Source of the DNA: Candidatus Uhrbacteria bacterium RIFOXYB12_FULL_58_10
Lineage (GTDB): Bacteria; Patescibacteriota; Patescibacteriia; UBA9934; GWF2-40-263
Length of the DNA stretch: 38,445 nucleotides
Direction: 5' to 3'
NCBI GenBank assembly: GCA_943359455.1
Contig: CALRHL010000011.1
Coordinates: 1-38,445, forward strand
Positions 24,156 to 31,004 of the stretch are shown piece after piece. The notes below the pieces were generated by a model that was given only the letters and a program-made list of their open reading frames with translations, was not told the origin of the DNA and made no database searches. Every line of letters begins with the position of its first letter. Position 1 is the stretch's first letter. Position numbers and translations under genes: made by a program.

Positions 24156-24902
24156 TTATTTATGTAAGGAGATGGGATTCCCCTCATCATTACTTTGATA
24201 AAAATCACCGAATACACCGTGATCCAGTGCTAAAGTTTTGAAAGTACCACCTGTCGTATCGAAGACAATCCGCAATTCTGTCCCGTTTTTTTTGAGAAGA
24301 AAACGTGGATACGGGAGAAGATCTGGTCCGATGCGCTGTTGTATACGAGTTCCGTCACCTAGATCGCAAGAGAGGACATGATCCTGAAACTCAACATGAT
24401 ACTCGTGCATATACTGTGCTGCTTCGCGACTGACTTTATCGAGTGAAAGATCGGCCCAAGTATTTGGATTCATTTCACGACGATCGTTATACGCATCAAT
24501 TCCTTTTTGAGTTTCTCGCTCTAATCCAGACAACAATCGCGCTACATGATCGCGTTCGGCTTCGAGAGAACGTAGTTCTGCTTTGTCATTTCCTTTCAGT
24601 CCAAGTTGAACATTATATTCTCCTCGTTCTTCGTTCGAAATAATTTTTTGCTTCTGAGCTTCAACTTTTCGTTCAGCACTCGCAAGTCGTTGTCTGAGTT
24701 GGACCATTTCTTCTTGACGTTCCCCAACATTTTTTCCAACCAACTGCGCCCAATCACTATTTGATCCTGCGGTTGAATAGTCGCGCGCTTCTGCTTTTGG
24801 AGAGCCCATCATCGCAACCATAAGCATCCCAAGCTCAACAAAACGTTTGGCTTTTGAAGAAAATTCCTTTGTTTCTTGTGTTGGTCGAAATCCTTCTCGC
24901 AT
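24156..24902 (-). CDS. Unknown coiled-coil protein, possibly membrane-attached
   Basis: Not recognised. About 248 residues from ATG 24902. A weakly hydrophobic stretch (FVELGMLMVAMMG, about 22-34) could be an uncleaved anchor or signal followed by SPKAEA. Residues about 60-140 are a strong heptad coiled coil (EEMVQLRQRLASAERKVEAQ and beyond). The last 70 residues look like a beta-rich globular domain (DGTRIQQRIGPDLL, FDTTGGTFKTLALDHG). The frame is open to a GTG at 24926, but a TTGCTG-17-TATACT promoter places the start site just before ATG 24902, which is therefore preferred. First gene of a run towards nadM, divergent from murI. Confidence 0.7.
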   Translation of the reverse strand: MREGFRPTQETKEFSSKAKRFVELGMLMVAMMGSPKAEARDYSTAGSNSDWAQLVGKNVGERQEEMVQLRQRLASAERKVEAQKQKIISNEERGEYNVQLGLKGNDKAELRSLEAERDHVARLLSGLERETQKGIDAYNDRREMNPNTWADLSLDKVSREAAQYMHEYHVEFQDHVLSCDLGDGTRIQQRIGPDLLPYPRFLLKKNGTELRIVFDTTGGTFKTLALDHGVFGDFYQSNDEGNPISLHK

Positions 24903-24911
24903 AGTGAGAAC

Positions 24912-24940
24912 AGTATACGTATTCACGCGGATGACAGCAA
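24912..24940 (-). promoter_or_regulatory. Promoter of the coiled-coil gene/nadM run
   Basis: Minus strand TTGCTG (24935-24940), 17-base spacer, TATACT (24912-24917), then nine bases to ATG 24902: a near-leaderless arrangement. Its -35 overlaps that of the divergent murI promoter by two bases. Confidence 0.6.
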
Positions 24941-24959
24941 GATCGCATTCTGATACTAT
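24931..24959 (+). promoter_or_regulatory. Promoter of murI
   Basis: ATGACA (24931-24936), 17-base spacer, TACTAT (24954-24959), eleven bases before the murI ATG. Divergent to, and sharing its -35 area with, the minus-strand promoter. Confidence 0.55.
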
Positions 24960-24970
24960 GAAGTTTCTCT

Positions 24971-25801
24971 ATGCTTGGTGTCTTTGATTCAGGATTTGGC
25001 GGGTTGACGGTGCTGAAAGCAATTCATGATCGTCTCCCAACTCTCTCCACAATTTATCTTGGTGACAACGCTCGTGCTCCGTATGGAACACGAACACACG
25101 AGGAGATTTTTCAGTTTGCACTCGAAGGAGTTCGTGAGTTGTTTGCGAGAGGCTGTCCACTCATTATTTTTGCATGTAATACCGCCAGCGCTCAAGCACT
25201 TCGACAAATTCAACAAACCATTCTTCCTGTTGAGTTTCCAGACAGACGAGTTCTGGGAGTTATCCGTCCAACCGCAGAAGAGATTGTGTCGTTAACAAAG
25301 ACAAGACACATCGGAGTGATGGCTACTCCTGCAACCGTTCAGTCAAAAGCCTATCTGCGAGAAATTGCTGATGCCGCTGGAACGACATCCATCACCATCA
25401 CACAAATCGCCTGCCCGGGAATCGTAGAGTTCATCGAGGCTGGATATGAGCAGTCTGCAGAAGCCGACGAACTCGTCGCTGAGTACACCCATGACCTCAT
25501 ACGTCACGACCCGACGATCGATGCAATCCTCCTCGGCTGTACACATTATCCGCTCGTCGAACCGCTATTCCGAAAACATCTTCCACCATCCGTCACAATC
25601 ATCAATCAAGGCAAGATCATTGCAGACAAACTCGCAGACTATCTCGATCGACATTCAGAGATTTTAACTCGGATCGAACAAACATACAGACGAGTTTATC
25701 TCACAACAAAGCAGAACGAAAATCTTTCCTCACTCGCATCCACCTTCTACGGCTCCCCTATTGCCTTTGAACAACTTACAACCAAATTTCATCAAGCTTA
25801 A
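24971..25801 (+). CDS. murI: Glutamate racemase
   Basis: Interconverts L- and D-glutamate, supplying the D-Glu that MurD adds to the peptidoglycan stem peptide. The 276-residue product shows the family marks in order: GVFDSGFGGLTVLKAI, YLGDNARAPYGTRT, IIFACNTASAQAL with the first catalytic Cys, GVIRPTAEE, GVMATPATVQSKAY, ACPGIVEFIE and LLGCTHYPLVEPLF with the second catalytic Cys. The start is right after a TACTAT -10 box. It is the only protein gene on the plus strand, converging with the Nudix gene 21 bases downstream. The 21 bases between the two stops hold only a weak A/T-rich inverted repeat. Confidence 0.96.
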   Translation: MLGVFDSGFGGLTVLKAIHDRLPTLSTIYLGDNARAPYGTRTHEEIFQFALEGVRELFARGCPLIIFACNTASAQALRQIQQTILPVEFPDRRVLGVIRPTAEEIVSLTKTRHIGVMATPATVQSKAYLREIADAAGTTSITITQIACPGIVEFIEAGYEQSAEADELVAEYTHDLIRHDPTIDAILLGCTHYPLVEPLFRKHLPPSVTIINQGKIIADKLADYLDRHSEILTRIEQTYRRVYLTTKQNENLSSLASTFYGSPIAFEQLTTKFHQA

Positions 25802-25822
25802 CGAATTTTGGTTAGGATTGTT

Positions 25823-26242
25823 TTAAAAATTCAACGGATGAAAATCTGTTTGACGTAACGTTTGTATCGGCAAGAATAATGGCGATGGAAAATTTTCCCA
25901 CGCAAACCATTCCCATGACTCGCACTTATGCGGCTCGCAGACAGTCACTTCACCAGACAGATAGTCAGCAACAAGCATGAGCGTAATATAATGTGTTCCC
26001 CACTCGTGATTCACATCATTCGTCGCGGTGACAAACCGCACATTCGAAATCTCAATCCCTGCCTCCTCCATCGTTTCACGCCGACTGCATTCTTCCCACG
26101 ACTCCCCAAACTCCAAATGTCCACCAGGCGGACACCACGTCCCTTCCCCATACGCATTTTTTCTTTTTCCAAGCAAAACTTTTCCATCACGAATGATAAA
26201 CACACCAACTCCTACCTTTGGACGTTGTGATGGATCTGTCAT
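25823..26242 (-). CDS. Nudix hydrolase, NUDT15-like
   Basis: A 139-residue nucleoside diphosphate-X hydrolase. The Nudix box is complete: [23 protein letters not shown] fits Gx5Ex7REUxEExGU (written here as the pattern, motif at about residues 39-61). [17 protein letters not shown] and the later [13 protein letters not shown] are close to human NUDT15 and its bacterial relatives, which hydrolyse (d)NTPs including damaged or modified ones. Substrate therefore probably nucleotides, not proven. The frame is open up to 26353 but that extension lies inside the PEBP gene; ATG 26242 overlaps the PEBP stop in an ATGA and matches the family start (PKVGVGVFI), so it is chosen. Confidence 0.9.
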   Translation of the reverse strand: MTDPSQRPKVGVGVFIIRDGKVLLGKRKNAYGEGTWCPPGGHLEFGESWEECSRRETMEEAGIEISNVRFVTATNDVNHEWGTHYITLMLVADYLSGEVTVCEPHKCESWEWFAWENFPSPLFLPIQTLRQTDFHPLNF

Positions 26243-26694
26243 AAAAATGATGGTGCAAATCGTCCCATCAATTCTGCGGTTGCAAGAATGTGTCCTAAAC
26301 TTTTTTCTAGAATGGACTGCTTGTTGGATCCTTCCGGAAGATCGAGCATGCAATCCAGAGCATAAACCCGAAAAAAATATCGGTGTTCACGATCGGGCGG
26401 TCTAGGGCCGAGATAGTCGAGTTTATTCCGTGTCCCAATTCCTCGCGTTCCTTCTACAATCCACTTCTCAGAAATCTGTCTGACAGTGGAAGGAATATTA
26501 AACACCACCCAATGATCCCAAATCGGGACTCCAGCCGCCTCAGGAATGTCTGGGTCTTCCAAAATAAGAACGAACGAAACTGTTCCATCTGGTACATCAT
26601 GAATCGTCAGTGTTGGATTAATATTCTCAAAATCCATACCGTAACGTTTTGGGATCAACTCACCATCAAGAAATGCCGTGCTTGTAAGTTTCAT
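26239..26694 (-). CDS. YbhB/YbcL-type PEBP family protein
   Basis: A 151-residue member of the phosphatidylethanolamine-binding/Raf kinase inhibitor-like family. Seen: [37 protein letters not shown] (DPDxP ligand-site motif), [31 protein letters not shown] (GPxPPxxxHxYxF). No signal peptide, so cytoplasmic. The cellular role of bacterial PEBPs is unclear. The canonical CDG before N-x-SPPL is altered here ([11 protein letters not shown]). Start ATG follows a perfect TATAAT by seven bases. It overlaps the Nudix gene by four bases. Confidence 0.9.
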   Translation of the reverse strand: MKLTSTAFLDGELIPKRYGMDFENINPTLTIHDVPDGTVSFVLILEDPDIPEAAGVPIWDHWVVFNIPSTVRQISEKWIVEGTRGIGTRNKLDYLGPRPPDREHRYFFRVYALDCMLDLPEGSNKQSILEKSLGHILATAELMGRFAPSFL

Positions 26695-26701
26695 ATCGTG
26701 A

Positions 26702-26707
26702 ATTATA
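26702..26707 (-). promoter_or_regulatory. Extended -10 promoter of the PEBP/Nudix pair, leaderless
   Basis: Minus strand TGTTATAAT (TGn-extended consensus -10), seven bases before the ATG at 26694. It directly abuts the terminator hairpin of tRNA-Gln. Confidence 0.75.
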
Positions 26708-26741
26708 ACATAATAGATCGGGAACTCCGATCTATTATGTT
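26707..26741 (-). terminator. Hairpin terminating tRNA-Gln
   Basis: Perfect 15-bp stem (26707-26721 with 26727-26741) and a 5-base loop, beginning at the last base of the tRNA CCA end. Only a short A/T stretch follows, which doubles as the -10 box of the next gene. Confidence 0.65.
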
Positions 26742-26814
26742 GGTTCGGGGGAATGGAATCGAACCATTATTCACAGCTTCAAAGGCTGCTGTCCTGCCTT
26801 TAGACGACCCCCGA
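26741..26814 (-). tRNA. tRNA-Gln (anticodon TTG)
   Basis: Minus strand cloverleaf with all helices: acceptor TCGGGGG/CCCCCGA, anticodon arm GCAGC-CTTTGAA-GCTGT (anticodon UUG), T arm AATGG-TTCGATT-CCATT, discriminator A and encoded CCA. The 5' end begins with U pairing to A72, typical of tRNA-Gln. 74 bases with CCA. It lies 27 bases after the ftsX stop but has its own promoter. Confidence 0.95.
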
Positions 26815-26824
26815 TCGCGTCGAG

Positions 26825-26853
26825 AGTATAAAGGACAAGAGCTAAACTTTCAA
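26825..26853 (-). promoter_or_regulatory. Promoter of tRNA-Gln
   Basis: Minus strand TTGAAA (26848-26853, inside the last ftsX codons), 17-base spacer, TATACT (26825-26830), ten bases before the tRNA 5' end. Confidence 0.75.
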
Positions 26854-27756
26854 GTACTTTCGCATGGCGACCATCGTTGCGAGCATGTTAATAATCGTCA
26901 TGACAATAAACTGGATACCAAAAATCCAGTACCAGTTTTTTGAGAAATACGTGAGGACGCCGCCGGTTTCGCCGTTAAAAAAGAGGCTAAATTTTGGATC
27001 CATGGTTGCGACGCTTGGAAAAACGATCAGGGCGGTGATTGTCACGGCGAGGAGACTGTATAAAATACACTCGATGAGAAATGGCGCGCGAACGAAGGCG
27101 TTGGAGGCGCCGACGAGTTTCATGATACCGATTTCTTCGCGATGGATGAAAATACCAATTCGGACGGTGTTGAACACAATAAGGATGGCGATAAGCAGGA
27201 AAATTCCGGACAACGCAATCCCGAAAAGCTGAATGCGATCGGTTGTTGAGCGAATGCGATCAATGATACTTTCGTAACTAGAAAAATCTTTTTCGCGGAT
27301 ATCATCGCGAAATTTTGGATTGTCGAGTGCATCAAGAATAAATGGAAAATCGTCTGCAGAATGTGCTTTGACAACGAGCGTTGCTCCAAACGGATTCCCA
27401 TCAACCTCAGACAAGGACGCGAGAATCACTTCGTCTGATGCATGCCTCAATTTGAACCGTTCGAGTGCTTCGTCGGATGTAATCACTGCAACGTCTCGGA
27501 CTTGTGGCAATCCTTGTAAGTACACGGCTGCATCAGACACCTGTTCGATGGTGGAGTTTGGATAAAAATAAACAGAAACCTCGATGCGATCTTCGGCAAA
27601 GGTTATTGCTTTCGTCGTCACCTGTTGTAGGACGATAAGAATGTTGATGGTCAACAATGTAAACACGAGCATGCTCACCGTGATAATCGACAACCAAAAA
27701 TTTCTCCCAAACTTTTGAAACGCGAATTTTATGGCCCGTAAGGTACTTGTAAACAT
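26842..27756 (-). CDS. ftsX: Cell division protein FtsX
   Basis: Integral membrane partner of the FtsE ATPase; the complex transmits ATP hydrolysis across the membrane to control cell-wall hydrolases during division. The 304 residues show the FtsX layout: an N-terminal membrane segment (about 21-46), an extracytoplasmic domain of about 115 residues (IEVSVYFYPNSTIEQV, VITSDEALERF, NPFGATLVVKA), then three C-terminal membrane segments (about 175-195, 222-245, 270-298) with the conserved cytoplasmic loop REEIGIMKLVGASNAFVRAPF. It starts two bases after the ftsE stop. Order: rlpA-like, ftsE, ftsX. Confidence 0.95.
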   Translation of the reverse strand: MFTSTLRAIKFAFQKFGRNFWLSIITVSMLVFTLLTINILIVLQQVTTKAITFAEDRIEVSVYFYPNSTIEQVSDAAVYLQGLPQVRDVAVITSDEALERFKLRHASDEVILASLSEVDGNPFGATLVVKAHSADDFPFILDALDNPKFRDDIREKDFSSYESIIDRIRSTTDRIQLFGIALSGIFLLIAILIVFNTVRIGIFIHREEIGIMKLVGASNAFVRAPFLIECILYSLLAVTITALIVFPSVATMDPKFSLFFNGETGGVLTYFSKNWYWIFGIQFIVMTIINMLATMVAMRKYLKV

Positions 27757-27758
27757 AG

Positions 27759-28439
27759 TTATAATCGATATCTCCCTTCTTCTACGTCTGATGTAATTTG
27801 TCCGTCATCGAGGGTAATGACACGTTTTTTAAGGGCATTAACAACTTCACGATTGTGCGTGACGAGAACGACGGTTGTACCGAACTCGTTAATTTTTTTG
27901 AGAAGATCGATAATTTCACGCGTATGAATGGTGTCTAAATTTCCTGTCGGTTCATCCGCGACCAGAATTTTTGGTCGATGAACGAGTGAACGCGCAACAA
28001 CAACACGCTGTGCTTCCCCACCGGACAGTTGTCGAGGATAACGATCTCCCTTATCACTTAGGTTTACAATCTTGAGAACTTGGGGAACCACTTCTCGAAT
28101 ACGACGATTTGATACACCGGCAACCTCAAGCGCAAAGGCAACATTTTCCGAAACGGTTTTTTGTGAAAGTAATTTGAAATCTTGAAATACAACTCCAATC
28201 TGTCGGCGCAACAGTGGAACATCGTGCTCACGAATATTCGTGATATCCCATCCTCCCACGGCGATTTCCCCACTCGTCGGCCGTTCCTCTGCAAACATCA
28301 TCTTCGCAAGCGTTGACTTCCCCGTTCCACTTTGTCCAACAATCGAAACAAACTCCCCAGGACGAATGTGGAGATTGATGTTGCGTATCCCGACAATGTT
28401 TGGTGGATACGTTTTAGAAACGTTTTTGAAATGGATCAT
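27759..28439 (-). CDS. ftsE: Cell division ATP-binding protein FtsE
   Basis: ABC-type ATPase of the FtsEX complex at the division site. The 226 residues contain Walker A (GQSGTGKSTLAKMMF), Q-loop (GVVFQDFKLL), signature [15 protein letters not shown], Walker B ILVADEPTGNLD and H-loop VLVTHN. The N-terminus MIHFKNVSKTYP and the loop around SQKTVSENVAFALEV are typical of FtsE rather than other small ABC proteins. Its ATG overlaps the stop of the RlpA-like gene by four bases, and ftsX follows. Confidence 0.95.
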   Translation of the reverse strand: MIHFKNVSKTYPPNIVGIRNINLHIRPGEFVSIVGQSGTGKSTLAKMMFAEERPTSGEIAVGGWDITNIREHDVPLLRRQIGVVFQDFKLLSQKTVSENVAFALEVAGVSNRRIREVVPQVLKIVNLSDKGDRYPRQLSGGEAQRVVVARSLVHRPKILVADEPTGNLDTIHTREIIDLLKKINEFGTTVVLVTHNREVVNALKKRVITLDDGQITSDVEEGRYRL

Positions 28440-29206
28440 TGAAGTAATTTCACACTCACCTCAATCACTCCTGCTCCGAGGCTCGCCAATTTCTTAAATG
28501 CGACGGAGTCGAGGTCGATCACGCGATCGGGATGGACAGAACGATCAGGGCCGTAGTCGTTTACTTTGACCGTGACCGTTTTTGTTGGATCATTCATGCT
28601 CGTCACAACGAGATACGTTCCCTTTGGATAGTCTGGTGACGCGGCGCAGTCACATCCTTTGTATGCATACCAACTTGCTTTTCCAACTTCGGGAATTGTT
28701 TCCTCAAATATCGCAAGCCGTGCGTATGGAAGATGAATCAGGGCGCGGACAGAAAGATTTTCTGGACTATCTTCACTTGGTAACTCTTCCCATGCAGATG
28801 TCACTCCATTCCAAAATGCAATCCGACGACGCCCATGCAGTTTCGAATCAGTGTCTGATTCCGCAGATGGATAACGAATCTCAAGAAAGAAAAAATCTGT
28901 TCCATCGTAACTCGACTTATTCAGTATATCAAAAAGGTAAATGTTCCCAACAAGTGTTTTGTCGGTAGGAAGCGTTGCCTCCATGAGAGAACGATCGAGT
29001 GTTTTAACATCGATTTGCGTCGCGACGTTCAGTGTCCCTGGACGGATTCCGAGACGGAACAGCTGATCGGATGATTCAAGTGTGTACCCTGCTTCGATCG
29101 TTGCCGCATCGAACGTTGTTGAAACGATCTGCTCTAATTCTGACGCAGATGCCTGATCAAGAACGAGGAAAAAAAGAAAAATGGAAACGAATATTGATCT
29201 TGTCAT
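28436..29206 (-). CDS. Exported RlpA-like protein (double-psi beta-barrel)
   Basis: A 256-residue exported protein. Signal peptide at 1-21 (SIFVSIFLFFLVLDQASAS). An N-terminal domain of about 140 residues has no recognised family. The C-terminal 85 residues form an RlpA-like double-psi beta-barrel: GKASWYAYKGCDCAASPDY, GTYLVVTSMNDPTKTVTVKV, NDYGPDRSVHPDRVIDL, VAFKKLASLGAGVIEVSV. RlpA proteins bind or cleave denuded glycan strands at septa; the Asp in NDYGP and the GPD/DRVIDL core are kept. Lytic activity is inferred only. It is coupled to ftsE by a 4-base overlap, so it may be the wall enzyme or effector controlled by FtsEX. Confidence 0.85.
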   Translation of the reverse strand: MTRSIFVSIFLFFLVLDQASASELEQIVSTTFDAATIEAGYTLESSDQLFRLGIRPGTLNVATQIDVKTLDRSLMEATLPTDKTLVGNIYLFDILNKSSYDGTDFFFLEIRYPSAESDTDSKLHGRRRIAFWNGVTSAWEELPSEDSPENLSVRALIHLPYARLAIFEETIPEVGKASWYAYKGCDCAASPDYPKGTYLVVTSMNDPTKTVTVKVNDYGPDRSVHPDRVIDLDSVAFKKLASLGAGVIEVSVKLLQ

Positions 29207-29223
29207 AAAACAACGTCTCGTAT

Positions 29224-29252
29224 ATGATACCTCGCGTCAGAAGTTGAGACAA
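29224..29252 (-). promoter_or_regulatory. Possible promoter of rlpA-ftsE-ftsX
   Basis: Minus strand TTGTCT (29247-29252), 17-base spacer, TATCAT (29224-29229), 17 bases before the ATG. The -35 region lies in a direct repeat (TTGAGACAAG at 29244-29253 and 29256-29265 on the plus strand), which could be a regulator site. Confidence 0.45.
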
Positions 29253-29274
29253 GTATTGAGACAAGCATCTTACT

Positions 29275-29349
29275 GCCGATGTAGCTCAGGGGTAGAGCAA
29301 TGCTTTCGTAAAGCAGAGGTCGTGGGTTCGAATCCCACCTTCGGCTCCA
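29275..29349 (+). tRNA. tRNA-Thr (anticodon CGT), with two stem mismatches
   Basis: Cloverleaf: acceptor GCCGATG/CTTCGGC, D arm GCTC-AGGGGTA-GAGC, anticodon arm ATGCT-TTCGTAA-AGCAG (anticodon CGU), T arm GTGGG-TTCGAAT-CCCAC, discriminator U and encoded CCA. Two non-pairs are visible: U6-U67 in the acceptor and A27-G43 at the top of the anticodon stem. The remaining structure is intact, so it is probably functional. No clear -10 box was found upstream. Confidence 0.92.
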
Positions 29350-29407
29350 GGCCGTCAGACGGCCTCCATTCAAAAAATCCACTTCAAACAGTGGATTTTT
29401 TGAATGG
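29350..29407. terminator. Shared bidirectional terminator between tRNA-Thr and tRNA-Gly
   Basis: First a small hairpin GGCCGT-CAG-ACGGCC (29350-29364), then a perfect 18-bp stem (29366-29383 with 29390-29407) with a 6-base loop whose arms carry runs of six A and six T. Either strand yields a stem followed by U residues, so it can end transcription from both convergent tRNA genes. Its right arm includes the complement of the tRNA-Gly CCA. Confidence 0.85.
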
Positions 29408-29478
29408 AGCAGGTAGCGGGAATCGGACCCGCGACTAATGCTTGGGAAGCACTCGTTTTACCACTAAACTATACCTAC
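29405..29478 (-). tRNA. tRNA-Gly (anticodon CCC), with C55 in the T loop
   Basis: Minus strand cloverleaf: acceptor GTAGGTA/TACCTGC (one U-G wobble), D arm GTTT-AGTGGTA-AAAC, anticodon arm AGTGC-TTCCCAA-GCATT (anticodon CCC), T arm GCGGG-TCCGATT-CCCGC, discriminator U and CCA. The T loop reads T-C-C instead of the near-universal T-T-C, so position 55, normally pseudouridine, is C. No promoter was found between it and the hairpin at 29488-29529. Confidence 0.9.
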
Positions 29479-29487
29479 AAAACAAGT

Positions 29488-29529
29488 CGTCACGAAGAGT
29501 CGGTCGAGCGCGACCGGCTCTTCGTGACG
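29488..29529 (-). terminator. 19-bp hairpin after the PPIase gene
   Basis: CGTCACGAAGAG-(T/G)-CGGTCG pairs over 19 positions with a 4-base AGCG loop. On the minus strand it is followed by ACTTGTTTTG, a poor U run, and ends nine bases before the 5' end of tRNA-Gly. It may be a weak terminator of the murD-to-PPIase operon or a processing site releasing the tRNA. A smaller GCCGAA/TTCGGC hairpin (29542-29560) overlaps the PPIase stop codon. Confidence 0.55.
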
Positions 29530-29549
29530 CTGGGTCTGTACGCCGAATC

Positions 29550-30536
29550 CTACGTTCGGCCAACAAATTTCCAGACACGAACAGATTCAAGATATGCCTG
29601 AACAATCTCTTCGAGAGTTACCTTTGAAACCGCGATGAGGGAGAGCTTCACTTGTGTATCTTCTCCCGCAACCACACGATCGGTTAACAAAAATATCATA
29701 TAGGTTACATCTCCCTCGAGTACCTCCGTAAACGAACCGACTTCAAGCGCCGAAACGGCTACTCTCCACTCTTCCGGAATATCAGACAAATTAATAAAAC
29801 CGATATCTCCTCCACTTGTCGCCGATGGATCGATACTTGTATCCGTTGCAACCAAAGCAAACTCTTCTCCTGCCACGAGTCGATCGTGTGCAGAATTCGC
29901 TTTTACGTGCGGTTCTTCCTGACGTGTTTCATCTGCAGAAATGTGCTCACTCAACTGCATCGTCAACACAACCGGCCGAATGACGCGTGCGCGAAACTGA
30001 TCTGTTGTCCACCCAAACATCGTCTCGAGTTCTAAGGAAAATTCTGCAGAATCTCCTCCTCCTGTTGCGTCCAAATAAAATTCTTCTACACGCTCTTCAT
30101 CAACGATAACCGATGCTTCTTGCGCCAACTGTTCAACCGCCGTTTTATGAACGAGCGTGTCGATAATATTTGCCGCGATCTCCTGTTCACTTGGCATAGG
30201 AGAATCGACGGACGTATTTGCTTCAAAATATTTATTCAGAGCAATCCGTTCATCTAAAAACGATTTCATCGAAATAACATCAGACCCAACAACCGCTGCA
30301 GGATACGGAAATACCCCCGCGAGTTTTTGGACGAGTAAATCTGTTGGTGGTCGTAAATAGACAACCGAAGTCAGGACAACGGTACCGGCTATCAAAAAAC
30401 AAACCGCCCCAAATATCCACAATACTTTTGGAGAGACAAGTCGTTTTTTTGGACCAGAAACGATTGGGGGAGGTAGAGTTTCTAAGACAGGAGCTGATTC
30501 CGGAATAGGGGCTATTGGTAATGATTCAGATTCCAT
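29550..30536 (-). CDS. Membrane-anchored parvulin-type peptidyl-prolyl isomerase
   Basis: A 328-residue extracytoplasmic folding factor of the PpiC/SurA/PrsA type. Residues 1-36 are a Pro-rich cytoplasmic head, 37-62 a membrane anchor (VLWIFGAVCFLIAGTVVLTSV). Then a SurA-N-like chaperone part (AAVVGSDVISMKSFLDERIA, IIDTLVHKTAVEQLAQEA) and a parvulin domain (LVAGEEFALVATDTSIDPSA, SGGDIGFINLSDIPEEW, LEVGSFTEVLEGDVTYMIFL). The isomerase activity is predicted from the family. It is the last protein of the murD-murE-bPH2-ftsB run, 27 bases after the FtsB-like gene, followed by a hairpin. Confidence 0.88.
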   Translation of the reverse strand: MESESLPIAPIPESAPVLETLPPPIVSGPKKRLVSPKVLWIFGAVCFLIAGTVVLTSVVYLRPPTDLLVQKLAGVFPYPAAVVGSDVISMKSFLDERIALNKYFEANTSVDSPMPSEQEIAANIIDTLVHKTAVEQLAQEASVIVDEERVEEFYLDATGGGDSAEFSLELETMFGWTTDQFRARVIRPVVLTMQLSEHISADETRQEEPHVKANSAHDRLVAGEEFALVATDTSIDPSATSGGDIGFINLSDIPEEWRVAVSALEVGSFTEVLEGDVTYMIFLLTDRVVAGEDTQVKLSLIAVSKVTLEEIVQAYLESVRVWKFVGRT

Positions 30537-30563
30537 AAATACGTTTCAGACGTCTCTTCAGAG

Positions 30564-31004
30564 TTAATGTATGAAATATTGCCACCATTTGAGCGGATTG
30601 GCAACTATTTCAGAATCCTCTGTTGCAAGCAATAGACGTGGATCCCTATCGGACTCATCTTCATCTTTATCTGTTGATAATTCTATTTCAACAGGTTGCG
30701 TCTCTGTCTGTTGAATCACAACAACATTTTCCCCGGGTTTTTTCATTCCTAACTTGAGTCGAGCTTCTCGTTCGATAAACGATTCCGTTCGAAATGCGGT
30801 GTTTAAATCTGCTATTTCTAAATTACGAGCTTGAAGCGAACTCGACTCACTTTGCAACCGTGAAATCTCATTTTGAATTTCACGGTTACGGATATATTCT
30901 CTTCCAAAGGCAAACCCAAGCGCAACAAGAATACCCGCATTGATGAGAAACAACAATCGGAATTCGATGAGTCTTCGCCAAAATGGTTTTTTTACTTCAG
31001 GCAT
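30564..31004 (-). CDS. FtsB/DivIC-like septum formation protein
   Basis: A 146-residue bitopic protein with the FtsB/DivIC pattern: short basic head, membrane segment at about 18-37 (LLFLINAGILVALGFAF), coiled coil (NREIQNEISRLQSESSSLQA), then FRTESFIEREARLKLGMKKPGE, the conserved 'EREAR.KLGMxxPGE' tail that is diagnostic for this family. The tail is followed by an acidic extension and an aromatic end (WWQYFIH). It would join the FtsL-like protein in the divisome. The frame is open to 31028, but ATG 31004 overlaps the upstream stop by eight bases and fits better. Confidence 0.85.
   Translation of the reverse strand: MPEVKKPFWRRLIEFRLLFLINAGILVALGFAFGREYIRNREIQNEISRLQSESSSLQARNLEIADLNTAFRTESFIEREARLKLGMKKPGENVVVIQQTETQPVEIELSTDKDEDESDRDPRLLLATEDSEIVANPLKWWQYFIH

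Noticed and set aside
25802-25822. Bidirectional terminator between murI and the Nudix gene
   Set aside because: Only a GAATTTT/AAAATTC repeat with no GC core is present, too weak to call.
26243-26353. 37-codon extension of the Nudix gene
   Set aside because: It is antiparallel-free but overlaps the PEBP coding frame, is Arg/His-rich and unlike Nudix N-termini; the ATGA overlap at 26239-26242 is the better start.
29266-29271. -10 box for tRNA-Thr (CATCTT)
   Set aside because: It matches the consensus in only three positions and its -35 spacing is poor.
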